Virus record (IMG/VR): IMGVR_UViG_3300003267_000371
Span: 8,065-35,694 of that record
From: a virus
Length of the DNA stretch: 27,630 nt
Reading direction: 5' to 3' (one strand)
A program made the position numbers and the translations under genes. Shown here in pieces: positions 7,365 to 13,385 of this stretch (positions are counted from its first letter, which is position 1; each line of letters begins with the position of its first letter). A model generated the notes under the pieces. The model had not been told where the DNA came from, did no database searches, and was given only the letters and a program-made list of their open reading frames with translations.

Positions 7365-7720
7365 TGATTATTTTATTAGCTTTATTGGCGATGGCTATAT
7401 TTGGGGCGCTGTTTTACATGATTTCCCAAAACTCAGATATGGTTAATGCTTTAAAAGAAATGAATCAAAAGTTAAGCAGTAAGAATACTCCGGATCTTTT
7501 GCCATTTGTAAATAAGTCATCTGTCAATTTGAATCCTGACGCTCAAGCGGCCAAACTTGCTAAGCAAGAAGAGCATAAAAGAAAGCTTTCAGAAGCAGCT
7601 AAAGCCCGTTGGGCTAGAGAAAGAGAAGCAAAGGCGCAAAGGATAAAATTAACCGATGCGCCCGAATTGCTTAAGCAGCCTGCTCAAAGCGTTTCAGAAA
7701 CTTCAAATACGATTTCTTAA
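7364..7720 (+). CDS. Membrane-anchored basic coiled-coil protein (118 aa)
   Basis: I use ATG 7364, spaced 5 nt after GGAGG; an in-frame TTG at 7361 is possible. Residues 1-20 are a membrane helix (IILLALLAMAIFGALFYMI). A coiled coil follows (SDMVNALKEMNQKLSS), then a Lys/Arg/Ala-rich helix (KRKLSEAAKARWAREREAKA). The last 50 bp overlap the convergent SSB gene, and no clear terminator separates them. A membrane-tethered DNA- or protein-binding function is inferred from architecture only. Confidence 0.6.
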   Translation: MIILLALLAMAIFGALFYMISQNSDMVNALKEMNQKLSSKNTPDLLPFVNKSSVNLNPDAQAAKLAKQEEHKRKLSEAAKARWAREREAKAQRIKLTDAPELLKQPAQSVSETSNTIS

Positions 7721-8426
7721 ACGTGTCGTACAAATTAGGGGAGAGAGTGGCTTCCAATATCTCTTCCCTAGTTTTTTTCCATTGCTCAATTTTTGAAGCA
7801 ATATATTCCTCAAAATGATCATAGGATAAACCATCTTGAGCCATCTTTTGTTTCAAAACCTCCATTGGCTCTTCTACCAATGGTATGGTTTTTGTAGGGA
7901 TAGTAGAGTCATCTTCATCAATTTCTGCAAAGAAATCTTTCCAAGGATCTCCACCTACGTATAGAGCCTCTAAGCATACAGGAGTTTGCTTTAGTGCTTC
8001 CTCAATTTTAGGACCCAGGGGCTTATGTGGAAGGGGAGTCACGCTATATTTAGTGTCTTTCCCTGTTCCAACCTTTTTTACTTTGATATCGTATTGAGTA
8101 AAATCACCCCAATCCGAATCCTTGCCAAGGTCTGTTAATCCTTTTAGGATGCTGCTTTGAACAAACTCCACAATATAGAGCCCTTCTTTAGCATAATCCC
8201 ACACGTAGCATGCCCAGAACGGTCGAATTGGCCGGGTTGCATCGAATGGTTTCGCCGGCTTTTCTTCCGGTTTGTATCTGTGCGGTTTTTTGTCTTCCCA
8301 GTCCAACCATCCAGCGATCGGTCGCATGGCAATTCTAAATCTGTATTCGCCCTCCGGCAATTTTGAGATGTTGATGTATGCTTTTTCTGTTTTGAGTTCT
8401 TGATGTCCTTTTGGTAAGAAATCCAT
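7671..8426 (-). CDS. Phage single-stranded DNA-binding protein (251 aa)
   Basis: The N-terminal two thirds carry the pattern of a widespread phage OB-fold SSB group: LPEGEYRFRI, PIAGWLDWEDKKPHRY (about 36-51), PIRPFWACYVWDY (about 66-78), IVEFVQSSILKGL, WGDFTQYDIKVKK (about 106-118) and a TKYSVTPLPHKPL motif. Aromatic and basic residues are placed as in an ssDNA groove. The acidic stretch EIDEDD and a helical basic C-terminus follow. AAGGAG lies 5 nt before the ATG. It is the last gene of the leftward operon with the coiled-coil protein and the nuclease, consistent with replication/recombination. The family call rests on remembered motif patterns, not a search. Confidence 0.7.
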   Translation of the reverse strand: MDFLPKGHQELKTEKAYINISKLPEGEYRFRIAMRPIAGWLDWEDKKPHRYKPEEKPAKPFDATRPIRPFWACYVWDYAKEGLYIVEFVQSSILKGLTDLGKDSDWGDFTQYDIKVKKVGTGKDTKYSVTPLPHKPLGPKIEEALKQTPVCLEALYVGGDPWKDFFAEIDEDDSTIPTKTIPLVEEPMEVLKQKMAQDGLSYDHFEEYIASKIEQWKKTREEILEATLSPNLYDTFKKSYLKFLKRFEQAA

Positions 8427-8435
8427 ATTTTCTCC

Positions 8436-8666
8436 TTATTCATTTTCTTTTTCTTTTTTTCTGCTTAAAAATAGTGCGATGGCTCCTATGATTACACTTG
8501 CCACGACAATGCCATCAAATTGCGCGGCAGAAATATGACCGCCTCTAAAAAGCCCCACTCCTATTAAAAAAAGTGGAAGCGTTAGAACGGCTATTACGTG
8601 CATTGCACATTCAAATTTTTGTTCTTGAATGGTAGGTGCTTGTGAAAATCTTTGAATACAGTTCAT
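8436..8666 (-). CDS. Two-pass membrane protein (76 aa)
   Basis: Two hydrophobic helices (about residues 22-41, VIAVLTLPLFLIGVGLF, and 52-66, GIVVASVIIGAIALFL) are joined by a short Gly/His loop and end in a basic tail KKEKENE. GGAG is present upstream of the ATG. It lies 9 bp before the SSB gene in the same operon. Size and topology fit a class II holin-like or superinfection-exclusion protein, but the replication-operon context gives no lysis partner, so no function is assigned. Confidence 0.6.
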   Translation of the reverse strand: MNCIQRFSQAPTIQEQKFECAMHVIAVLTLPLFLIGVGLFRGGHISAAQFDGIVVASVIIGAIALFLSRKKEKENE

Positions 8667-8672
8667 AAAAAA

Positions 8673-9263
8673 TTATCTCCTTCTAAGTTGTGTTGTTTTT
8701 TCTTCGTAGATTCGAACCCCTGGAATTTCTTGAATCCCAAGTTTGATATCATTCTTAATAGCCGCTTCGTTAACCATTAGATACTTGGCAGGCACTTTAC
8801 TAATATCTGTTACCTGAAAACGCTTTTCTATTTTGCTGTAAGAGATGGCTCCATCACCGCGCAAGGCGCTATCCATGGGTGTTATGTAGGGCGTTTGTTC
8901 CTCGTCTAACAATTTGGCAAGCTCGAGGATCTTTTCTTCTTCTTTCTTCTTGATCTCTTCAAGGAATCGATGGTAACCGTCAACTTTCGTTTTGGTTACA
9001 TTTTCTATTTCCTCAAGAGGATCTGAAAGCTCTTTTGCCTTGTCATTAATAGCGGCAATTTGCTTGCGAAAAGGATCAACAGCCTCTTTGCGTTTTTGTT
9101 CTATAATCTTGCGCCACTCTTTAGCTTTTGCATAAATGGCAGTGCAAGCTTTAAAGGCAGCATCATTAACTACGTCAAGGCTTAGCGCTCTTTGAAGTTG
9201 GTTTCCAATCTCAAGTTTGAGTTGAGTTTGGGGTTCATTTCTGTGAATTTCTAGTTCTAACAT
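8673..9263 (-). CDS. Coiled-coil phage protein of the recombination cluster (196 aa)
   Basis: Residues about 40-120 are a long charged coiled coil (AKEWRKIIEQKRKEAVDPFR, EEIKKKEEEKILEL). The last 65 residues form a compact module that I recall from phage replication/recombination operons: KRFQVTDISKVPAKYLMVNE followed by IQEIPGVRIYEEKT. The start overlaps the end of the upstream gene by 7 bp, and AGGAG lies 10 nt before the ATG, inside that gene. It neighbours SSB and a nuclease, so a recombination or nuclease-accessory role is likely but not proved by sequence. Confidence 0.65.
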   Translation of the reverse strand: MLELEIHRNEPQTQLKLEIGNQLQRALSLDVVNDAAFKACTAIYAKAKEWRKIIEQKRKEAVDPFRKQIAAINDKAKELSDPLEEIENVTKTKVDGYHRFLEEIKKKEEEKILELAKLLDEEQTPYITPMDSALRGDGAISYSKIEKRFQVTDISKVPAKYLMVNEAAIKNDIKLGIQEIPGVRIYEEKTTQLRRR

Positions 9264-9439
9264 GGTTCGTAATCTCCTAATGAGTTGTTGTTTTTTAAGT
9301 TTGTAAATACCTCACAACGTGAGCAATAAAATTCTGTATAGTCTGTTTTTTCTGTTTGATCTTCTTGTTTGCATTCCTCACAAATTAAAGGAGGACGAGG
9401 ACAAGGAGGCTCTAAAAACCATTCGTGATAGTGAAACAT
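9257..9439 (-). CDS. Small Cys-rich zinc-binding-like protein (60 aa)
   Basis: I start at the ATG at 9439, preceded by AAAGG at 6-nt spacing. An upstream in-frame ATG at 9466 has no ribosome site and overlaps a TATACT box. Two CxxC pairs (CEEC and CSRC, about 20 residues apart) suggest a zinc ribbon; the N-terminus is aromatic (MFHYHEWFLEPP). The 3' end carries the ribosome binding site of the next gene. The role is unknown. Confidence 0.55.
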   Translation of the reverse strand: MFHYHEWFLEPPCPRPPLICEECKQEDQTEKTDYTEFYCSRCEVFTNLKNNNSLGDYEPC

Positions 9440-9489
9440 CTGTAACCTTTCAATTTTAGTATACACCGAAAAAAGTTATGCGTTTTCAA

Positions 9490-9645
9490 TCACGGAAGAT
9501 TTTTCAAGCAACCGTGTACAGCGGATGCAAGGAACTCATAAGCCGATTGTTGCAAAACAGGGCAATCGCCGTCAGCAAGCTGGTCAAACAGAAAGTTGAC
9601 TAAATTCTCAAAGTTTGGTATGTTTTGGGTGGATGCATTTGACAT
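9490..9645 (-). CDS. Small hypothetical protein (51 aa)
   Basis: This short open frame starts MSNASTQNIPNFENLVNFLF and ends HGCLKNLP. AAAGGA lies 8 nt upstream of the ATG. It fills an otherwise empty 260-bp gap in the leftward operon and reads like an acidic/hydrophobic helical small protein. Its ribosome binding site and first codons lie opposite a candidate antisense RNA (9631-9700), which would suit a tightly controlled product such as a small regulator or toxin. Function unknown. Confidence 0.5.
   Translation of the reverse strand: MSNASTQNIPNFENLVNFLFDQLADGDCPVLQQSAYEFLASAVHGCLKNLP
9596..9624 (+). promoter_or_regulatory. Candidate promoter for an antisense RNA
   Basis: On the + strand, TTGACT (9596-9601), a 17-nt spacer and TATGTT (9619-9624) form a sigma-70-like promoter inside the leftward small gene. 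Transcription would begin near 9631 and meet the terminator at 9675-9700. Confidence 0.45.
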
Positions 9646-9700
9646 AATGTATTTCCTTTTGTTTTATGTTGTTTCCCCGTGCTCTAACACGGGGTTTTTT
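9631..9700 (+). ncRNA. Candidate antisense small RNA (about 70 nt)
   Basis: The only + strand elements here are a promoter-like sequence at 9596-9624 and a strong intrinsic terminator at 9675-9700, with no + strand gene between them. The implied transcript is antisense to the start codon (9643-9645) and ribosome site of the small leftward gene at 9490-9645 and to the leader upstream of it. This resembles compact phage and plasmid antisense RNAs. The 5' end is estimated from the promoter. Confidence 0.45.
9675..9700 (+). terminator. Strong intrinsic terminator (+ strand)
   Basis: CCCCGTG (9675-9681) pairs perfectly with CACGGGG (9688-9694) around a 6-nt loop, followed by TTTTTT at 9695-9700. 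The T tract is only on the + strand side, so it acts rightward although the flanking genes run leftward. Confidence 0.85.
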
Positions 9701-9726
9701 GTTTCTGCTATTAGTATAAAGGTAGT

Positions 9727-10293
9727 CTACCTTTTTAGGCAACCAGAATTTTTCCAATAAGAAGAAATAGCGTCTAAGCACTGGGCATAAACGTTTGAAT
9801 TATAGCGATAAGAATAAGCAATAGGGGCTAACCCATCCTTATTTAGTTTAATAAACAACATAACATCGCCTATATGGTAACCATTTTTTTTAAGAAGGTA
9901 GTAATATAGGTGTCCCTGCATTACCCACGTCTTGGATTCTTGGGCAGATGTTTTGTAGTCTGTTAGAATAGGAAGATCGCTGTTAGGCAATAATAACAAG
10001 CTATCAATACAACCTGTTAGCATAAGGTCATCACAAAAAAAGCGTTTCTCGCTTAATGTGAAGGTGGGGGAGAGTTGTTTCATCCAGGAAAGGAAACTGT
10101 CCAGATACCCTTTAGCGCGCTTAGAGGGAATCGGGAGTTCATCATTGATCAATTGCTCGATACAACCGTGCACCTCAGTTCCAATATCTCTTTTTGCTTC
10201 TAAAACTTCTGGTGGAATCCCAGAGAAGTTAGTAAAGGGAGCAAGAACATCGGAGACGCGAGCATATTCTTTTTCATTATGTAGAAATGGCAT
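9727..10293 (-). CDS. PD-(D/E)XK nuclease, RecB/Cas4-like (188 aa)
   Basis: The motifs of the RecB-type nuclease fold are present in order: GTEVH (38-42, His42), SEKRFF (81-86), GCID (94-97, Asp97), DYKTS (112-116, Asp112 and Lys114), and Q126 with Y130. In this family the Asp/Asp/Lys set binds metal and cleaves DNA. No iron-sulfur cysteine cluster is evident. At 188 residues it is a minimal nuclease domain. It is the first gene of the leftward operon that includes SSB, fitting a recombination exonuclease. No Shine-Dalgarno sequence precedes the ATG. A TTGAAA/TAAAAG promoter on the minus strand would start transcription almost at the ATG. Confidence 0.8.
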   Translation of the reverse strand: MPFLHNEKEYARVSDVLAPFTNFSGIPPEVLEAKRDIGTEVHGCIEQLINDELPIPSKRAKGYLDSFLSWMKQLSPTFTLSEKRFFCDDLMLTGCIDSLLLLPNSDLPILTDYKTSAQESKTWVMQGHLYYYLLKKNGYHIGDVMLFIKLNKDGLAPIAYSYRYNSNVYAQCLDAISSYWKNSGCLKR

Positions 10294-10295
10294 GA

Positions 10296-10324
10296 TTGAC
10301 TTTTAACAAAAGATCGACTACTTT
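10296..10324 (+). promoter_or_regulatory. Candidate rightward promoter with internal palindrome
   Basis: TTGACT (10296-10301), a 17-nt spacer and TACTTT (10319-10324) lie between the divergent nuclease and Cro-like genes. A short palindrome, CTTTT-AAC-AAAAG (10300-10312), sits in the spacer and could bind the downstream repressor-like protein. The -10 box is a weak match. Confidence 0.4.
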
Positions 10325-10344
10325 TCAAGAAAGAAAGGGAAAGA

Positions 10345-10548
10345 ATGAAGCTGAAAACGTATCTAGAAAAGTATGACATTAAGCCTATAGAATTTGCCGT
10401 TGAATGTGGTATTTCAATTGCAGCGGTCTATTTTTATATGAATGGGAAAAAACGCCCTCATCAAAAAACAGCTGAACGCATAGAATATGTTACTCGTGGG
10501 CAAGTAACTGTTAAAGATTTAAGAGGGAAGGATGACCGAAACAAATGA
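10345..10548 (+). CDS. Cro/C1-type helix-turn-helix protein (67 aa)
   Basis: The whole protein is a small HTH domain: LKTYLEKYDIKPIEFAVECG (first helices), ISIAAVYFYMNGKK (turn and recognition helix) and a C-terminal RGQVTVKDLRG segment usual in Cro-like phage regulators. GGGAAAG lies before the ATG. It is the first gene of the rightward operon and is divergent from the nuclease gene, the normal place for a Cro-type switch. Its end overlaps the next gene by 17 bp. Targets are probably palindromes in the 10294-10344 and 6594-6935 control regions. Confidence 0.75.
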   Translation: MKLKTYLEKYDIKPIEFAVECGISIAAVYFYMNGKKRPHQKTAERIEYVTRGQVTVKDLRGKDDRNK

Positions 10549-10966
10549 AGTAGCGTTTTACTCATTACGACAAGCTGCTAAATATGGCAAAGTAAGCAGA
10601 CAAGCTATTTATTCAGCCATTAGAAAGAATAGGCTCAAAGCGGAAAAGGTAGGATCTAAGTGGAAAATATTAAAAAGGGATTACGACGAATACCGGCTAA
10701 ATAGGCATAACCGAGAATTACGTATTTATGATGGAGAAAAGGTTTTCGATGAAGAGCTCGGCCATTACTCTGTTATGTTTATTTCGAAAGCTTTATCCTC
10801 AGCTTTGGGGAGATCCTATCATCCGCAACACATATATTACCTAATAAGAATGGGACAGCTCAGAGCTTTTAAAAAAGGCAGCTCATGGGTAATTAGGGGC
10901 GATGACGCACAAGCGTTATTCGAAAAAGAATATGCAGTACAAAACATAATTTCGAGGTATGCCTAA
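10532..10966 (+). CDS. Double excisionase-type DNA-binding protein (144 aa)
   Basis: Two MerR/excisionase-like (HTH_17) units are visible. The first is residues 9-54 (YSLRQAAKYGKVSRQAIYSA, then LKAEKVGSKWKILKRDYDEY). The second is residues 79-130 (YSVMFISKALSSALG, IYYLIRMGQLRAFKKGSSWV). Each has the usual 'select a helix, then KxGxxW' wing. A YRLNRHNRELRIYDGEKVF linker joins them. This tandem layout reminds me of chlamydial EUO-type regulators, a recollection that needs a search. It follows the Cro-like gene and is coupled to the next gene (TAATG). Probably a transcriptional regulator; excisionase activity is less likely because no integrase is seen. Confidence 0.75.
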   Translation: MTETNEVAFYSLRQAAKYGKVSRQAIYSAIRKNRLKAEKVGSKWKILKRDYDEYRLNRHNRELRIYDGEKVFDEELGHYSVMFISKALSSALGRSYHPQHIYYLIRMGQLRAFKKGSSWVIRGDDAQALFEKEYAVQNIISRYA

Positions 10967-11262
10967 TGCGTTATTTAGCGTTGCTTATTATTTCATCTAT
11001 TATTTTAGGGAGCGTCTTGTTATCACGAGATGGAACTATCCCGGACAGATGGTTTGGAAACAAAAATGTAACGGATGTTTACTATAAAGTAGCCGATCTA
11101 CAAGCCATCTTAGAGGCACAAACAAGATTACTAAAAAGTATTAGCGAAAACCTTTCAAAAATAGTCGAGTTAATGGAAGACAATGATCAATATCATTTTC
11201 GTGACGTCATGCAAAAAGAAGATCCTCAAGTAGTTATGCTTGATTCTAAAAAAAGTGGATAG
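10966..11262 (+). CDS. Single-pass membrane protein with coiled coil (98 aa)
   Basis: An N-terminal membrane helix (YLALLIISSIILGSVLL) is followed by RWFGNKNVTDVYYKVADLQA and a coiled coil (LEAQTRLLKSISENLSKIVELM). The FGN-x-N motif after the membrane segment recalls the protein at 4606-4833. The ATG overlaps the previous stop (TAATG). Topology suggests an oligomeric protein with its coiled coil on one side of the inner membrane. Function unknown. Confidence 0.6.
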   Translation: MRYLALLIISSIILGSVLLSRDGTIPDRWFGNKNVTDVYYKVADLQAILEAQTRLLKSISENLSKIVELMEDNDQYHFRDVMQKEDPQVVMLDSKKSG

Positions 11263-11286
11263 GTCGGTTTCCTAAAAATAAGCGGC

Positions 11287-11316
11287 CTGTTATGTATTGA
11301 GTAATAAGCATAACAG
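11287..11316. promoter_or_regulatory. Perfect inverted repeat just before rusA
   Basis: CTGTTATG (11287-11294) and CATAACAG (11309-11316) are exact inverted copies separated by 14 nt. The right arm ends 5 nt before the ATG of the RusA gene, where a ribosome site should be; none is visible. It could be an RNA hairpin controlling translation or a protein-binding operator. Confidence 0.55.
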
Positions 11317-11321
11317 TTAGC

Positions 11322-11753
11322 ATGTACTTATTTGAACTTCACGGCAATCCGATACCACAAAAGCAAACCCAGTTTACAAGAACGTGCATTGCTTATGACC
11401 CCTCGAAAAAAAATAGGGAATTGATGCAATGGCAAATGAAACCTTATGCACCTGAGCAACCTATATCTGGGCCTGTAATGGTGGACCTTACTTTTTATTT
11501 CGAGCCACCCAAGTCAACTTCAGGGATTCGGCGCCGCCAAATGCTTAACCATGTACTACACCATACCAAAAAGCCAGATGCCGATAACTGCGCGTACATT
11601 GTAACAAACGCAATGAAAAATATATTTTACACAGACGATTCTCAGATTATCGATTTAAACATCCATAAGCGATACGGCGACCTTGCAAAAACTGTAGTAA
11701 AAGTAATACCGATCGAACAAATTGCACCTACTCGAGGCGAACCATGCGAATGA
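11322..11753 (+). CDS. rusA: RusA-family Holliday junction resolvase (143 aa)
   Basis: Residues 84-89 (KPDADN) and 105-108 (DDSQ) match the RusA metal-binding pattern. Asp86 and Asp88 correspond to E. coli Asp70/Asp72, and the DD pair to Asp91. The N-terminal GNPIPQKQTQF is usual for the family. RusA cuts four-way junctions made during recombination and branched replication, which fits before packaging. The position of the E. coli catalytic Lys76 (four after the second Asp) is Tyr92 here, so activity may be changed. The next small gene overlaps its end. Length is close to the family norm. Confidence 0.85.
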   Translation: MYLFELHGNPIPQKQTQFTRTCIAYDPSKKNRELMQWQMKPYAPEQPISGPVMVDLTFYFEPPKSTSGIRRRQMLNHVLHHTKKPDADNCAYIVTNAMKNIFYTDDSQIIDLNIHKRYGDLAKTVVKVIPIEQIAPTRGEPCE

Positions 11754-11917
11754 TATATGAGTTAGTCGAAGATGAAGATTTTGTTGAGATAATACTTAAT
11801 AAAAATGAACTAGAAAAAGTAGCAAAAAATGGAGTGGTTAAAAACTTTCAAGACATGCTTCACAAAAACAGAAACACCAATGTTTTTGTTAGAATTGATA
11901 AAGAACAGAAAAAATAG
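11744..11917 (+). CDS. Small acidic/basic hypothetical protein (57 aa)
   Basis: The frame starts MRMIYELVEDEDFVEIILNK inside the end of rusA. GAGG at 11734-11737 is spaced 6 nt from this ATG; a second ATG at 11750 overlaps the rusA stop. The protein is charged and probably one alpha/beta unit, ending FVRIDKEQKK. Coupling to rusA suggests co-expression. No family recognised. Confidence 0.55.
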   Translation: MRMIYELVEDEDFVEIILNKNELEKVAKNGVVKNFQDMLHKNRNTNVFVRIDKEQKK

Positions 11918-11925
11918 GAACAGTA

Positions 11926-12081
11926 ATGCCATTAGTAAAAGGAAAAAGCCAAAAGGCGATTAGACAAAATATTGAAACAGAGATGAAAGTTGGTGGCAAA
12001 CCACAAAAACAAGCTGTTGCAATCGCTCTAAATCAAGCAAAGAAAGCAGGATACAAACCAAAAAAGGCCAAGAAGAAATAG
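11926..12081 (+). CDS. Small basic conserved phage protein, DUF6496-like (51 aa)
   Basis: MPLVKGKSQKAIRQNIETEM, then KPQKQAVAIALNQAKKAGYK, then a Lys tail. This 'KPQKQAVAIAL' pattern is that of small lysine-rich proteins I know from many phage genomes, often annotated DUF6496 or hypothetical. The sequence suggests a basic helical protein that may bind nucleic acid. It lies 8 bp after the previous small gene, with GGAACAG before the ATG. The function is not established for the family. Confidence 0.65.
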   Translation: MPLVKGKSQKAIRQNIETEMKVGGKPQKQAVAIALNQAKKAGYKPKKAKKK

Positions 12082-12084
12082 AAA

Positions 12085-12282
12085 ATGTATAGCGTATTCC
12101 CCAAAAAGCAGGATCTTTCCAAATATTTGGTAAAAGGAAAGCTTAACATAGCTGGCATCAATTTCTTGATGGCGTTTGCTTCCAGCATGGCAAATGAGGA
12201 CTATAAATTTGTGGAATGCGCTTTTGATGAATTAAATCCAAATGTCTTACATTCAATATTCGAATGGAGGGAAGAAGTATGA
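12085..12282 (+). CDS. Hypothetical protein (65 aa)
   Basis: A soluble, mostly helical sequence (KLNIAGINFLMAFASSMANE, then DYKFVECAFDELN) without recognisable motifs. It begins 3 bp after the previous stop, and its TGA overlaps the next ATG (ATGA at 12279-12282). The GGAGG for the next gene lies in its last codons. No function can be assigned. Confidence 0.55.
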   Translation: MYSVFPKKQDLSKYLVKGKLNIAGINFLMAFASSMANEDYKFVECAFDELNPNVLHSIFEWREEV

Positions 12283-12638
12283 AATTTCAACTAAGGACGC
12301 ATTCGCCTCTATGCAAGTCTAAAAAGTATTTCAATACCTATGAAGAGATACTTGAACACATACGAAAAGTGGTTAAGTGCACTGAATTGTTTAGAAAAAA
12401 GATGAGATCAAAAGATCTTAAATATGAAGGGTTTGGGTTAAAAGTTACTGATGAGGAGACCCAACTAGGCATAACATTGATGAAATTGGATGGAAAAGAA
12501 GAGGCATATAAGATCTTGGCGGAACAAGTAGAAGAGATCAGCGATCCATTTCAATACCCATATGAAACCAAGAAAACAAACAGAATTAGCAAAAATCAGA
12601 ACCTGACCGGACCAAAAATTTTGAACCAGGAAACATAA
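12279..12638 (+). CDS. Hypothetical protein (119 aa)
   Basis: I choose ATG 12279 because GGAGG (12266-12270) is 8 nt upstream and the start overlaps the previous stop; an in-frame ATG at 12264 would place the ribosome site inside the gene. The protein is helical and charged with a beta segment (FGLKVTDEETQLGITLMKLD) and a polar C-terminal tail. No membrane segment or known motif. Followed by a 65-bp AT-rich gap with no clear promoter. Confidence 0.55.
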   Translation: MKFQLRTHSPLCKSKKYFNTYEEILEHIRKVVKCTELFRKKMRSKDLKYEGFGLKVTDEETQLGITLMKLDGKEEAYKILAEQVEEISDPFQYPYETKKTNRISKNQNLTGPKILNQET

Positions 12639-12703
12639 CATATATTATCAGACATTTTGCTAAATTTTTGACATAAAACAGATAGTTTACAGGAGGAATA
12701 ACA

Positions 12704-12961
12704 ATGCAAATCGTAGCAGAAGGAGGCACATACTATTCGCACAATAGCTTTGCCGTACCATTCAAACATTTTAATAATGCTAAATTATGGAATGTGGAAG
12801 TGGGCAACGAAAATAGACTGATTAATCTACGCACCGTTGCAGGCTCAGCAGAAGAGGCAGCACATATTGCTCTTTCAAGGTTTGAAACTGAATTTCCTGA
12901 TAATCAACAAGAAGAAGATGATGAATTGCTAGAAGTTGGAGAGGAACTAATTAATGAGTAA
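12704..12961 (+). CDS. Hypothetical acidic protein (85 aa)
   Basis: A strong AGGAGG lies upstream of the ATG. Residues 1-65 look like a small alpha/beta domain (GGTYYSHNSFAVPFKHF, VAGSAEEAAHIALSRFE). The last 18 residues are very acidic (QQEEDDELLEVGEELINE). The next gene, which is strongly basic, overlaps its end by 8 bp, so the pair may form an acidic/basic complex. Family unknown. Confidence 0.6.
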   Translation: MQIVAEGGTYYSHNSFAVPFKHFNNAKLWNVEVGNENRLINLRTVAGSAEEAAHIALSRFETEFPDNQQEEDDELLEVGEELINE

Positions 12962-13313
12962 ATATATACGGCCCACTGCTCAACAAATAAAAAGACGTAG
13001 CTTGGCGGCGCAAATTGAAATCACTAAATTGGCATTACAACCAAGTTCTGAAGTATACGCAGGATTATGTGAGACCACATTTCTTGTGGAAAAGTTTTTT
13101 AATTATCTAGAGGGAAAAATGGACAAAAAGATGGCGAAAGTCACAAAAGAAATGAAAACAGCCGCGCGCGCTATTAAAAAAGGCAAGAAAAATGCCGCAG
13201 TGAAAGCGCTAAAAGGCGCTGAGAAAAAGAACCTAAAACTTACGAAAATCGATCGTGAAATGCGCGATCCTGAGATTAAAGAATACAAAAAAATGAAACA
13301 AAAAGGCTGTTAA
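12954..13313 (+). CDS. Basic lysine-rich protein (119 aa)
   Basis: Residues 1-55 form a helical segment (RPTAQQIKRRSLAAQIEI). Residues 56-119 are a strongly basic helical module (KMAKVTKEMKTAARAIKKGK) with Lys/Ala repeats like small DNA-binding proteins. GAGGG lies 4 nt before the internal ATG at 13119, so the second module might also be made separately. The gene is coupled to the acidic protein upstream. A nucleoid- or DNA-binding role is inferred from charge only. Confidence 0.55.
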   Translation: MSKYIRPTAQQIKRRSLAAQIEITKLALQPSSEVYAGLCETTFLVEKFFNYLEGKMDKKMAKVTKEMKTAARAIKKGKKNAAVKALKGAEKKNLKLTKIDREMRDPEIKEYKKMKQKGC

Positions 13314-13323
13314 CCTTTACTTT

Positions 13324-13380
13324 GAAGCGCGGGCCACTCCTAATCACTTTCATATTCGATCCAGGCTCGCGCTTCCTTTT
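13324..13380 (+). terminator. Long hairpin before the small terminase
   Basis: GAAGCGCG (13324-13331) and CGCGCTTC (13368-13375) pair perfectly. A G-T wobble and GCC/GGC extend the stem to 12 bp around a 28-nt loop. CTTTT follows at 13376-13380. It fits an intrinsic terminator or attenuator, but the large loop and the position directly before the terminase genes also allow a packaging-related site. Confidence 0.5.
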
Positions 13381-13385
13381 AATAT

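Noticed and set aside
8144-8443. 99-aa minus frame overlapping the SSB gene
   Set aside because: Out of frame with the motif-bearing SSB, with low-quality composition; it uses the SSB leader region by chance.
12656-12703. TTGACA in the gap before the 12704 gene
   Set aside because: No -10 box at a workable distance; AT-rich composition explains the match.
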